Origin: an uncultured Bacteroidales bacterium
GTDB lineage: Bacteria > Bacteroidota > Bacteroidia > Bacteroidales > Muribaculaceae
Assembly: GCA_900547755.1 (NCBI GenBank)
Contig: URIC01000057.1
Coordinates: forward strand, 1 to 10,008
Direction of reading: 5' to 3'
DNA: 10,008 bases
How positions within the stretch are numbered: position 1 is the first letter of the stretch; each line of letters begins with the position of its first letter. Made by a program: the position numbers and the translations under genes. Of the stretch, positions 1-6,564 are shown piece by piece. The notes below the pieces were generated by a model, which saw only the letters and a list, made by a program, of their open reading frames with translations, ran no database searches and was not told the origin of the DNA.

Positions 1-63
1 GTTAAATGTTTATTCATCAAACGGTTAGACGAAACCGTTCAGAATTTAAAATAAAAAACAGAT

Positions 64-501
64 ATGAAGAAAGTGTTTTTATCGCTCATGTTGGCGCTTG
101 TCGCAGGACTCGGGGCCTCGGCGAAAGATGTTTATTCCCGAAATGTGAATGTGCTGCCTGTAGCTGCCCGCTCCACTCTGAAATCCAACTTCAAGGCCGG
201 TGTCAGTCTTATCAAGTCAGATAAGGATTTCGGCCGTGTAAGCGAATACGATGTAATTCTGACCGACGGCTGCGAAGTGACATTTGACCGCTCCGGCAAC
301 TGGAAGGAAATAGAGTGTCCGGCCAACCGCTCTGTGCCGGAAAGGATGGTGCCGCAGGGGATACGCAATTATGTGAAAAACAACCATGGGAAAGCCCGTA
401 TCGTGGGCATAGAGCGTAAAGCCTCGGGCTACGAAGTGGAACTATCCAACGGTGTGGACATCAAATTCAACAGACAGGGCCGGTTCCTGAAGTATGACTG
501 A
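64..501 (+). CDS. Secreted PepSY-like (DUF2874-type) protein, 145 aa
   Basis: Residues 1-20 form a Sec signal peptide: a KK start, a hydrophobic core, and a likely cut after ASA (residues 18-20). The mature part shows two related units. Each has a helix-like stretch beginning near LP/VP (residues 31-43 and 91-107), then a strand-turn-strand motif: YDVILTDGCEVTFDRSGNW (62-80) and YEVELSNGVDIKFNRQGRF (123-141). This layout fits the small periplasmic PepSY-like proteins of Bacteroidales (PF11396 type), whose molecular role is mostly unknown. The call rests on motif appearance only. The ATG follows an A-rich stretch, as is usual in this phylum. No promoter is visible in the 63 upstream bases. A hairpin lies 50 nt past the stop, so the gene is probably the last or only one of its transcript. 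Confidence 0.82.
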   Translation: MKKVFLSLMLALVAGLGASAKDVYSRNVNVLPVAARSTLKSNFKAGVSLIKSDKDFGRVSEYDVILTDGCEVTFDRSGNWKEIECPANRSVPERMVPQGIRNYVKNNHGKARIVGIERKASGYEVELSNGVDIKFNRQGRFLKYD

Positions 502-550
502 CATACGTCCTGCCGCCCCTATAGACTCTTACGTTACCCCTATTGACCAA

Positions 551-588
551 CAGACAGGAGGTCCCGTTTCATCGGAGCCTCCTGTCTG
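551..588 (+). terminator. Hairpin terminator downstream of the PepSY-like gene
   Basis: An 11-bp perfect stem pairs 551-561 (CAGACAGGAGG) with 578-588 (CCTCCTGTCTG). It can extend by TCC/GGA (562-564 with 574-576, leaving G577 bulged). A short CTTTT follows (589-593), giving a modest U-tract. It sits 50 nt after the stop codon, in the right place for a 3' end. Its core (554-585) is almost the same as that of the hairpin at 2449-2509. Confidence 0.7.
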
Positions 589-665
589 CTTTTAGGGTGT
601 AGACATTCTGCTTTTGCATTGATTATAAGCTGTTTGTCTTATTGGGGGAATTTTTGAACTTAGAA

Positions 666-677
666 TATTTGCAAATA
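666..677. promoter_or_regulatory. 12-nt palindrome over the -33 element, possible operator
   Basis: TATTTGCAAATA is a perfect palindrome. It contains the TTTG (668-671) proposed as the -33 element of the next promoter, and it is flanked by GAA and ATTC, which nearly extend the symmetry. A regulator bound here would block sigma. Palindromes of this length arise by chance a few times per 10 kb, so the evidence is its position only. Confidence 0.25.
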
Positions 678-699
678 ATTCTTATATTGTGTAACTTTG
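668..699 (+). promoter_or_regulatory. Sigma-AB-type promoter for the 753-2443 gene set
   Basis: TTTG at 668-671 and TAACTTTG at 692-699 are separated by 20 nt. This matches the Bacteroidota primary-sigma consensus (TTTG, about 19-21 nt, TAnnTTTG). Transcription would start near 705, leaving a 5' leader of roughly 45-50 nt before the ATG at 753. It lies downstream of the terminator-like hairpin at 551-588, so the following genes are probably an independent unit. Confidence 0.75.
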
Positions 700-752
700 T
701 GCAAGACATGACTCTCAAGTAAATTTTTCTGATTATCACTAAATTTTTTATT

Positions 753-1214
753 ATGCGTTACTTTATCAACATTCGCCTTATAGGCGCCATTGTCCTTTTT
801 CTCGCTTCATCGCTCTGCCTGAAGGCCCAGGACTACAAGTTTACCGGCACCGTGGCTGGAAAATCCGTGGAAATGGAATTGAAACTCAACGATGAGGATA
901 CAAGTATTTCCGGACGTATGCGTTACACCAATCCCGTTTCCGAATGGATGGCTCTTGGGGGAGAAAGCGGTATCGCGTGCCATCCTATGGGAAATCTTTG
1001 GCAGAATGTCACTCTATGGCCTGAAGACAATCCTTCTGCATCCTTTGACATTACCATCAACCATTGGGACGGCGGCGGTATCGATGCCGAAGGCATCGAT
1101 GCGGACGGCAACGATATAGTATTGCAGGCGGTGGAGAAAAAAAAGACCTCTGCCAAAGGCAAGACCAAATCCCGTAAGGGTAAAACCGCTACCCGGAAGA
1201 AAACAAGACGATAG
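753..1214 (+). CDS. Exported protein of unknown function with a basic tail, 153 aa
   Basis: I do not recognise this family. Residues 1-26 look like a signal peptide (hydrophobic core, probable cut at LKA-Q or just after); there is no proper lipobox. The mature domain (about 27-127) is rich in alternating polar and hydrophobic residues suggestive of beta strands. It contains an acidic glycine-rich segment with a repeated GIDA[E/D]G motif encoded by a 15-nt tandem repeat. The last 25 residues (129-153) consist almost only of K, R, T, S, G and A, so the tail is strongly basic and probably disordered. A basic tail on an exported protein could bind acidic glycans, lipopolysaccharide or nucleic acid, but that is inference. 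The gene follows a strong promoter and precedes the YARHG gene by 49 nt, probably in the same operon. Confidence 0.75.
   Translation: MRYFINIRLIGAIVLFLASSLCLKAQDYKFTGTVAGKSVEMELKLNDEDTSISGRMRYTNPVSEWMALGGESGIACHPMGNLWQNVTLWPEDNPSASFDITINHWDGGGIDAEGIDADGNDIVLQAVEKKKTSAKGKTKSRKGKTATRKKTRR
1080..1109 (+). repeat. Two-copy 15-nt in-frame tandem repeat
   Basis: ATCGATGCCGAAGGC (1080-1094) is followed directly by ATCGATGCGGACGGC (1095-1109), with two mismatches. In frame it encodes IDAEG and IDADG. It looks like a small local duplication inside the gene at 753-1214. Confidence 0.7.
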
Positions 1215-1263
1215 ACCTGCACTTAGTGGATTCATTAATAACTCAACCCAATATTTTTCAGGC

Positions 1264-1650
1264 ATGAAGAAAATTTTATTGCTCGCTATTTTGGCAATCT
1301 TCACTTTTACCCCTATCGATGCCCAGCGTGTCAAATCGTTACGCGAGATTCAGCGTACTTCCCAGAGAAAAACAGGCGGAGCAGCCTCAGGCTACAGCAT
1401 ACCCTCATGCGAGTTCAGCTGGCTGAGCAAGCGCTATGTGGATTATTCCGACATAGAGTATCTGGACGGTTCGGATTTACGCATACTCCGCAATGCCATT
1501 TTCGCAATGCACGGCTACATTTTCAAATCGGCCGATTTGCGCAACTATTTCAAGCGCTACTGGTGGTACAATCCCCGCTATTCCAACGTTCAGAAATTCC
1601 TGAACAAATACGAGCGTTACAATATAGACTTCATACGCAGTTATGAGTAA
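1264..1650 (+). CDS. Secreted stand-alone YARHG-domain protein, 128 aa
   Basis: Residues 1-20 are a signal peptide (MKK, a Leu/Ile/Ala core, cut at IDA-Q). After a low-complexity linker, the C-terminal half matches the YARHG domain pattern. LRNAIFAMHGYIF (about 76-88) stands where the family has LRNxIYARHGYxF. It is followed by LRNYFKRYWWYNP and a terminal ...LNKYERYNIDFIRSYE. The name-giving YARHG tetrad reads FAMHG here, so the H and G are kept while Y and R are replaced. The domain is usually attached to peptidases or lipoproteins in secreted proteins; its function is not established. Here it is a separate small protein whose stop overlaps the start of the M15 peptidase gene by 8 nt, which suggests translational coupling and a shared role in the cell envelope. 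Confidence 0.82.
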   Translation: MKKILLLAILAIFTFTPIDAQRVKSLREIQRTSQRKTGGAASGYSIPSCEFSWLSKRYVDYSDIEYLDGSDLRILRNAIFAMHGYIFKSADLRNYFKRYWWYNPRYSNVQKFLNKYERYNIDFIRSYE

Positions 1651-2443
1651 GGGGACAGTCGTCACCGTCATTATCGGACTGTGCTTAATCTGTGCCACAT
1701 CAAGGGCGGACAACATACCCCTCGGCGCACAGGCCATAATTGATTCGTATCCTCAGTTCTTTGACAAGAATGCCTATAAGGACAACTGCCTGATATGGAA
1801 AGACGGCACGAGGATGAAATATGACGACGGAGTGAAGAAGAACTATATGCAGCGTCTTGACGATGCCGACATAGAGGATTCATTCCACGATATATATGAT
1901 GTCTCTCTGTCACCGGACATACCTTATCTCCACGACCCCGGACGTACCCGTTGCGACGCCATGTTCAAGAAGATGTATGGCAACAGTGCGGCCAAGGTAC
2001 AGAAAGGCCTGGTGTCTGTGAACTGGTTCGGAGAGAAAGTGCGTGTTCCTTCAGCCAACGGAGTGGACAAGGCGCTCAAGGCTGTGGCTTCTGAAATAGC
2101 CGGACATCCTGAGCTGAAGAAGTACCTGAAAAGTTCCGGCACTTTCAATTGGCGGCAGGTGCGCGGCGCCAAAAGAATGAGCGCCCACAGCTACGGCATC
2201 GCTTTCGACATAGGCGTGAAATACAGCACCTACTGGCTCTGGAAGAACCCCGGCGCTTCCGAAACCACTAAAATCAAATACTACAACAACTTCCCGATGG
2301 AATTGGTGAAGATATTTGAGAAGCACGGGTTTATCTGGGGCGGCGCATGGTACCACTACGACACGATGCACTTTGAGTACCGCCCGGAGATAATCCGCTA
2401 CGCACAGCTGGTCAAGGTCGCCAGACAGAAGAAAAAGAAATAA
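1643..2443 (+). CDS. M15-family zinc D,D-/L,D-peptidase (VanY/Ply-like), 266 aa
   Basis: Probable peptidoglycan peptide hydrolase acting outside the inner membrane. An N-terminal hydrophobic segment (residues 5-20) acts as a signal peptide. The M15 zinc site is complete: SAHSYGIAFD gives H182 and D189, and YDTMHFEYRPE gives the third ligand H243, with D240 three residues before it as the likely general base. Aspartate at this position, rather than the glutamate of VanX, fits the L-alanyl-D-glutamate/Ply500-like branch and peptidase_M15_4 proteins. GFIWGGAWYHYD just before it is also typical. The 160-residue region ahead of the catalytic core is longer than in minimal M15 enzymes, and the C-terminus ends in a basic KKKK. 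The ATG lies 8 nt inside the upstream YARHG gene. Exact bond specificity cannot be read from sequence. Confidence 0.88.
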   Translation: MSKGTVVTVIIGLCLICATSRADNIPLGAQAIIDSYPQFFDKNAYKDNCLIWKDGTRMKYDDGVKKNYMQRLDDADIEDSFHDIYDVSLSPDIPYLHDPGRTRCDAMFKKMYGNSAAKVQKGLVSVNWFGEKVRVPSANGVDKALKAVASEIAGHPELKKYLKSSGTFNWRQVRGAKRMSAHSYGIAFDIGVKYSTYWLWKNPGASETTKIKYYNNFPMELVKIFEKHGFIWGGAWYHYDTMHFEYRPEIIRYAQLVKVARQKKKK

Positions 2444-2448
2444 GGATT

Positions 2449-2509
2449 CGCTTGCAAAGCATACAGGAGGTCCCGTTTTTCCCGGAGCCTCCTGTATGCT
2501 TTGCAAGCG
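2449..2509. terminator. Large 22-bp-stem hairpin between convergent genes
   Basis: Bases 2449-2470 pair perfectly with 2488-2509 (22 bp), with a 17-nt loop (2471-2487) that can add TCC/GGA pairing. It begins 6 nt past the peptidase stop and ends 14 nt before the end of ispG on the other strand, so it is placed to serve both transcripts. No clear U-tract follows on either strand, so it may act as a processing or stability element rather than a classical intrinsic terminator. The core (2463-2495) repeats the hairpin at 554-585 except in the loop. Confidence 0.75.
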
Positions 2510-2523
2510 GTGGGACAAGAAAA

Positions 2524-4143
2524 CTACGCCGGGTCGTGCCAGCGCCCGTCGGCCTTAATAAGAGTTATCAGGCGGGGGATGGCTTCCTCCTGCGGGATAT
2601 TTTTTTCCACACATTCCTTGTTGCGGTACAGGCTGATTCGTCCTGCCGCCGCACCTACGTAGCCGTAGTCGGCATCGGCCATCTCGCCGGGTCCGTTCAC
2701 AATGCAGCCCATCACTCCTATTTTGAGGCCTGTCAGGTGTGAGGTGGCCTCCTTCACCTTGGCCAGGGTGCCCTGCAGGTCGAACATGGTCCTTCCGCAG
2801 CCGGGACAGGCTATGTACTCGGTCTTGCTGAACCGGAGCCGGGCGGACTGGAGTATGTCCAGCTCGGTGTCGGCGGTATCCATGGGAGCCACTATGTGGA
2901 TGGCATTGCCGTAGCCGTTCAGCAGCACGGGACCGAGGTCGGCGGCGGCTTTCAGCTGTACATCCTCAAGGGAGGAATCGGCGTATTCCACCTCCAGGAC
3001 AATCGGGTTCTTTCCGCCCATGGTGATGAAGCGGGCAGCCCAGGATTGCAAGGCTCCGGGGATATTCAGCGAGGCAGTGGAGAGTATTACCGGCTTGTCG
3101 TCCGGGTAGAGCACGGGAGACTCCTCGGTGTCGGTGCGATGCCAGTCCGGAGCTATGCTTATGTGGTTCCCGGCAATAGCCATCACCCCGTCAAACAGGG
3201 GGGAAGCAACCCTTCGGCAGGCAAATTCCGGCTCTGTCTCCGGCACGGGGACCGGAATGGCCCGGTCACGTGCGCACACGTATTCCACCAGGGCCTTGGC
3301 CACGGGTATTTCTGCTTCCGGGGCCTCGCTCAGGGAGACGCGGACGGTGTCGCCCAAGCCTTCGGCCAATAGGGTGCCTATGCCTACGGCGCTCTTGATA
3401 CGGGCCACGCTGCCGTCGCCGGCCTCGGTGACCCCCAGGTGCAGTGGATAGTCCATCCCTTCGGCATCCATCGCCTCCGCCAGGCGGCGTACCGCCTCCA
3501 CCATAACCACCGGGTTGGAGGACTTCATGGAGATAACCACGTCGTTGAAACCGGCCTTGCGGCAGATGCGCAGATACTCCATCGCGCTGTGGGTCATCCC
3601 TTCGGGGGAGTCGCCGTACCGGCTCATTATCCGGTCTGAGAGAGAGCCGTGGTTTATGCCGAGACGCAGGGCGGTACCGTGGCGCCGGCACTCCTCCAGG
3701 AAAGGAATCAGCACGCTTTCGACGCGCTCCAGCTCGGCGGTATATTCGGCATCCGTGAACTCCAGTTTTTTGAAAGTGCGGGCCGCATCGGCAAAGTTGC
3801 CGGGGTTGATGCGCACCTTCTCGCAGTTTGCGGCGGCTGTCCAGGCTGCGTTCCGGTTGAAATGCACATCGGCGACAAGGGGTGTGTCATAGCCGTGTGC
3901 GCGCAGTACGTCGCGTACGCGGCCTATTGCTTCGGCTTCGCGTACCCCCTGGGTGGTGAGACGCACCAGTTCTCCGCCGGCATGGATTATACGTTCACTC
4001 TGGTCGGCGCTGGCCTCCACATCGGAGGTGGGGGTATTGGTCATGCTCTGCACACGCACGGGGTTGCGCCCCCCCATAGACAGCGAGCCTATGCGTACCT
4101 CCCGGGCGGGACGGCGGCGATAATTGAACCTGGCGGTGTTCAT
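2524..4143 (-). CDS. ispG: 4-hydroxy-3-methylbut-2-enyl diphosphate synthase (IspG/GcpE), 539 aa
   Basis: Iron-sulfur enzyme of the MEP isoprenoid pathway: it reductively converts 2-C-methyl-D-erythritol 2,4-cyclodiphosphate to HMBPP in the cytosol. The N-terminal TIM-barrel part (about 1-290) has VRIGSLSMGG, VQSMTNTPT, VRLTTQGVRE, PLVADVHFN, KVRINPGN, LGINHGSLSDRIM and HLGVTEAGDG. The C-terminal [4Fe-4S] domain carries C446 and C449 (CPGCGRT) and C480 in CIVNGPGEMADADYGY. A middle insertion (about 295-435) marks the large plant/Bacteroidota form. From memory, Bacteroides homologues are near 610-620 residues, so this middle domain appears about 75-80 residues shorter; both catalytic parts look intact. 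The start lies 4 nt after the purE stop, so the two are co-transcribed. The gene ends facing the large hairpin at 2449-2509. Confidence 0.96.
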   Translation of the reverse strand: MNTARFNYRRRPAREVRIGSLSMGGRNPVRVQSMTNTPTSDVEASADQSERIIHAGGELVRLTTQGVREAEAIGRVRDVLRAHGYDTPLVADVHFNRNAAWTAAANCEKVRINPGNFADAARTFKKLEFTDAEYTAELERVESVLIPFLEECRRHGTALRLGINHGSLSDRIMSRYGDSPEGMTHSAMEYLRICRKAGFNDVVISMKSSNPVVMVEAVRRLAEAMDAEGMDYPLHLGVTEAGDGSVARIKSAVGIGTLLAEGLGDTVRVSLSEAPEAEIPVAKALVEYVCARDRAIPVPVPETEPEFACRRVASPLFDGVMAIAGNHISIAPDWHRTDTEESPVLYPDDKPVILSTASLNIPGALQSWAARFITMGGKNPIVLEVEYADSSLEDVQLKAAADLGPVLLNGYGNAIHIVAPMDTADTELDILQSARLRFSKTEYIACPGCGRTMFDLQGTLAKVKEATSHLTGLKIGVMGCIVNGPGEMADADYGYVGAAAGRISLYRNKECVEKNIPQEEAIPRLITLIKADGRWHDPA

Positions 4144-4147
4144 CGTT

Positions 4148-4654
4148 TCAATTGGTTTTGTACTTGTAGTCCAGCTTGTGCAGCTCCTCGTTGGCTTTCA
4201 CGATTTTCTTGGACAGGGAGGCCTTGTAGTCGTGTACGCGGGCGGCGATTCCGGGGTCCGAGAGGGCCAGAATCTGGGAGGCGAGGACAGCGGCGTTCAG
4301 GGCGCCGTTCACGCCCACGGTAGCCACAGGTATGCCGGGGGGCATCTGGACTATGGAGAGGAGAGAGTCAAGGCCGTCGAAAGAGGAGCGTATGGGCACA
4401 CCTATCACCGGAACGGTGGTGAGCGCGGCGATGACGCCTCCCAGGTGGGCGGCCATTCCGGCGGCGGCTATGATGACCTTGATGCCTCGGTCTGCGGCTC
4501 CACGGGCAAATTCCTCCACTTCCACGGGGGTGCGGTGGGCCGAAAGCGCCAGTACCTCGAAGGGTATCTGCTGCTCCTCGAAGAAGGCGCAGGCTTTTTC
4601 CATTACGGGAAGGTCCGAAGTGCTTCCCATTATTACACTTACTAAGGGTTTCAT
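4148..4654 (-). CDS. purE: N5-carboxyaminoimidazole ribonucleotide mutase (PurE), 168 aa
   Basis: Catalyses N5-CAIR to CAIR in purine biosynthesis (class I PurE). Near the N-terminus it has VSVIMGSTSDLPVMEKA, the nucleotide-phosphate-binding start of the family. This is followed by LSAHRTP with the catalytic histidine, then AAAGMAAHLGGVIAALTTVPVIGVP. The 168-residue length is normal. The same frame stays open upstream to 4861, but that extension lies inside the pseudouridine synthase gene, is Pro/Cys/Ser-rich and unlike PurE, so the ATG at 4654 (MKPLVSV) is chosen. It starts 10 nt after the upstream stop and ends 4 nt before ispG. Only a weak purine-rich stretch precedes the start. Confidence 0.96.
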   Translation of the reverse strand: MKPLVSVIMGSTSDLPVMEKACAFFEEQQIPFEVLALSAHRTPVEVEEFARGAADRGIKVIIAAAGMAAHLGGVIAALTTVPVIGVPIRSSFDGLDSLLSIVQMPPGIPVATVGVNGALNAAVLASQILALSDPGIAARVHDYKASLSKKIVKANEELHKLDYKYKTN

Positions 4655-4664
4655 ATCTTGTCTG

Positions 4665-5609
4665 TCAGATGGTTTTCTTGATATTGCCTTTGAGAAGGGC
4701 TGTGAAACGGGCCGGCACGGGCAACTCGAAGCGCATGTCGCGGCGGGAGACGGGATGGGCGAAGCGCAGAGTGCGGGCATGCAGCGCCAGGCGGTGGATA
4801 GGGCTGGAAGCGGCCCCGTATTTGCGGTCCCCCACAATGGGATGTCCCAGGTCGTGGGCATGGACTCGTATCTGATTCTTGCGACCGGTGTCCAGCGAAA
4901 ACTCCACCAATGTGTACCCGTGTCCGCGTTCCAGCACCTTGTAGCGGGTCACGGCTAACTGCCCCTTACCTTTTTCATGGGTGGAATAGACCTCGTATTG
5001 GCTTGTCTCGTCCAGGTAGGAGCGCACCACACCGGAGTCCTCCTCCATCATACCCTCCACCACAGCTACATACTTGCGTTCCAGGACCATGTTGTTCCAG
5101 TTGTGCTGCATGGCCTCCTTGGCTTCCATGTTGCGGGCAAACATCATAAGGCCGGATGTGTCGCGGTCCAGGCGGTGGACGATAAATACTTTGTTAAGGG
5201 GATTGATGCTCTTGACATAATCCTTCAGCACGCTGTAGGCCGTGACATCCTTGCGGGAGGAGGGGGTGCCCATAGACAGCAGCCCGTAACCCTTGTTCAC
5301 CACCAAGATGTCATTGTCCTCATATACGAGTTTCAGACGTGGGTGAGAGAAAGTTATGAACGGGCGGGCGAGATTCACCTCCACTGTCGCTTCCGGCTCT
5401 ACCGGTGTGTCATGGCGTACTTCCTCAATGCCGGCTATACGTATATGTCCGTATCTGAGCATGGATTTAAGTCGTGTTCGCGGCATGTCGGCGAACTGCT
5501 GTTGCAGGAACGCGAGCATAGGTATGGCTTCGCTTCCCGTATTCCGGCGGCTTACTATACGGTCTGCTATGGGATGCCCCTTGACGGGACGATGTGATTG
5601 ATTACGCAT
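4665..5609 (-). CDS. RluA-family 23S rRNA/tRNA pseudouridine synthase, 314 aa
   Basis: Converts uridine to pseudouridine in structured RNA. An S4-like RNA-binding domain lies at about 28-75 (LAFLQQQFADMPRTRLKSMLRYGHIRIAG). The catalytic domain (about 90-300) holds DILVVNKGYGLLSM, the HRLDRDTSG motif with nucleophile D148, ERKYVAVVEG, and the RluA signature GRKNQIRVHAHDLGHPIVGDRKYG. Length and layout fit RluD-like enzymes, but the exact target base cannot be read. It is the first gene of the operon with purE and ispG. AAGGAGA (5611-5617) lies only 1 nt before the ATG at 5609, too close for an ordinary Shine-Dalgarno. A start at Met31 would cut into the S4 domain, so the upstream start is kept; its first 25 or so residues are the uncertain part. 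Confidence 0.93.
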   Translation of the reverse strand: MRNQSHRPVKGHPIADRIVSRRNTGSEAIPMLAFLQQQFADMPRTRLKSMLRYGHIRIAGIEEVRHDTPVEPEATVEVNLARPFITFSHPRLKLVYEDNDILVVNKGYGLLSMGTPSSRKDVTAYSVLKDYVKSINPLNKVFIVHRLDRDTSGLMMFARNMEAKEAMQHNWNNMVLERKYVAVVEGMMEEDSGVVRSYLDETSQYEVYSTHEKGKGQLAVTRYKVLERGHGYTLVEFSLDTGRKNQIRVHAHDLGHPIVGDRKYGAASSPIHRLALHARTLRFAHPVSRRDMRFELPVPARFTALLKGNIKKTI

Positions 5610-5627
5610 ATCTCCTTAATTATTTCG

Positions 5628-5635
5628 CAAAATTA
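5628..5635 (-). promoter_or_regulatory. Candidate -7 element for the rlu-purE-ispG operon
   Basis: On the minus strand the bases read TAATTTTG, a match to TAnnTTTG. It ends 18 nt before the ATG at 5609, which would give a leader of only about 10-15 nt. No matching TTTG lies 19-21 nt upstream, so this is a half-promoter match in A/T-rich DNA. Confidence 0.35.
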
Positions 5636-5762
5636 ATAAAAACTCGCCAATAAGAGAATAAACGCTTACGGATAAATTAGTGACAAGCGACGTTACCAAT
5701 CTGATAAACAAGTGTATGTGCGCTTTAATGAGGGATTGCAAAGGCTGTATTTTGACATGGGG

Positions 5763-5793
5763 TTTGTTATTTCCGCGAAAATTCGTAAATTTG
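5763..5793 (+). promoter_or_regulatory. Sigma-AB-type promoter for the psd operon
   Basis: TTTG (5763-5766) and TAAATTTG (5786-5793) are 19 nt apart, a full match to the Bacteroidota consensus. Transcription would begin near 5800, giving a leader of about 85 nt that includes the hairpin at 5821-5870. No other good promoter is seen in the operon, so it probably serves all five genes from 5885 to 9857. Confidence 0.8.
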
Positions 5794-5820
5794 CACGATA
5801 AACTTAACACTGAACTCTGA

Positions 5821-5870
5821 CGGAAGCGCGGGCGTTATATATGCGCAAGGTCGTTGCCGGGCGCGTTCCG
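5821..5870 (+). promoter_or_regulatory. GC-rich hairpin in the psd leader
   Basis: CGGAAGCGC (5821-5829) pairs with GCGCGTTCCG (5861-5870), leaving one bulged G. Inside it, GCAA (5845-5848) can pair with TTGC (5854-5857). The structure ends 14 nt before the psd ATG, close enough to affect ribosome access. It resembles no riboswitch class I know. Confidence 0.4.
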
Positions 5871-5884
5871 TGTAGCCCAAGGAC

Positions 5885-6550
5885 ATGAAGATTCACAGAG
5901 AAGGCACCAACATACTCGTCATCCTGCTGGCAATGTTTGCCATGCTCAATGCAGTGGCATGGCTATTCCTGAGCCCCATGGTCATACCTGCGGTACTCAC
6001 AGGTATCTCGGTGATGGTCTACGCTTTTGTCTTCAACTTCTTCCGTTGCCCCAAACGCAATTATCGGGGAGAGCGCAAGAATATGGCAGTCAGCTCCGTG
6101 GACGGTAAGGTGGTGGTTATAGAGCGTGTGTTCGAGTCGGAATTCCTACATTCCGACGCCATTCAGGTTAGCGTGTTCATGAGTCCTCTGAATGTGCATG
6201 CCAACTGGTATCCGGTGGACGGCACGGTGGCTTATGTGAAACATCACAAGGGGCGTTTCCTGAGCGCTTATCTGCCCAAGGCCAGCTTGCAGAACGAGCG
6301 CAGCACTATCGGTATAGAGTGTGAGGACGGCAATCGTATCACCGTGCGCCAGATAGCCGGCGCCATGGCCCGGCGCATAGTCACTTACGCAGAGAAGGGG
6401 GACACGGCGGACATAGATGACCACTTGGGCTTCATCAAGTTCGGTTCCCGCGTAGACATTTTCCTGCCTCTGGGCAGCGAGGTGTTGGTACGGATGGGCC
6501 AGGTGACCCGTGGCGGCCTAACCCCCCTGGCAAGGCTGCCCCAAGTATGA
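5885..6550 (+). CDS. psd: Phosphatidylserine decarboxylase proenzyme (short pyruvoyl type), 221 aa
   Basis: Decarboxylates phosphatidylserine to phosphatidylethanolamine at the inner membrane. The protein self-cleaves to make a pyruvoyl cofactor. Two hydrophobic segments near the N-terminus (about 9-29 and 33-53) anchor it. Family marks follow: SSVDGKVV (70-77, with D73), VFMSPLNVHANWYPVDG (97-113, with H105), and the cleavage site LGFIKFGSRVD. There, cleavage between G187 and S188 would leave a 34-residue alpha chain with an N-terminal pyruvoyl group. The 221 residues match the short PSD type rather than the longer E. coli enzyme, and FGS replaces LGS at the cleavage site, as is common in this branch. 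AAGGA sits only 1 nt before the ATG. pssA, which makes its substrate, follows after 74 nt. Confidence 0.95.
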   Translation: MKIHREGTNILVILLAMFAMLNAVAWLFLSPMVIPAVLTGISVMVYAFVFNFFRCPKRNYRGERKNMAVSSVDGKVVVIERVFESEFLHSDAIQVSVFMSPLNVHANWYPVDGTVAYVKHHKGRFLSAYLPKASLQNERSTIGIECEDGNRITVRQIAGAMARRIVTYAEKGDTADIDDHLGFIKFGSRVDIFLPLGSEVLVRMGQVTRGGLTPLARLPQV

Positions 6551-6564
6551 GTTGAACCGGTTTA

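Noticed and set aside
20..39. 7-bp inverted repeat AACGGTT/AACCGTT with a 6-nt spacer before the first gene
   Set aside because: Short, near the window edge and without a recognisable promoter next to it; could easily be chance.
601..752. Possible small gene or ncRNA between the first hairpin and the gene at 753
   Set aside because: A/T-rich with no open frame of note; a promoter and short leader explain most of it.
3649..4323. Long open frame on the plus strand across ispG and purE
   Set aside because: Overlaps two clearly identified genes on the other strand and shows no domain.
4655..4861. N-terminal extension of purE
   Set aside because: Lies within the pseudouridine synthase gene, has Pro/Cys/Ser-rich sequence unlike PurE; the internal Met at 4654 matches the family start.
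5616..5810. 64-codon open frame on the minus strand between the divergent operons
   Set aside because: Sits over both promoter regions, is A/T-rich with no domain or signal, and is likely random.
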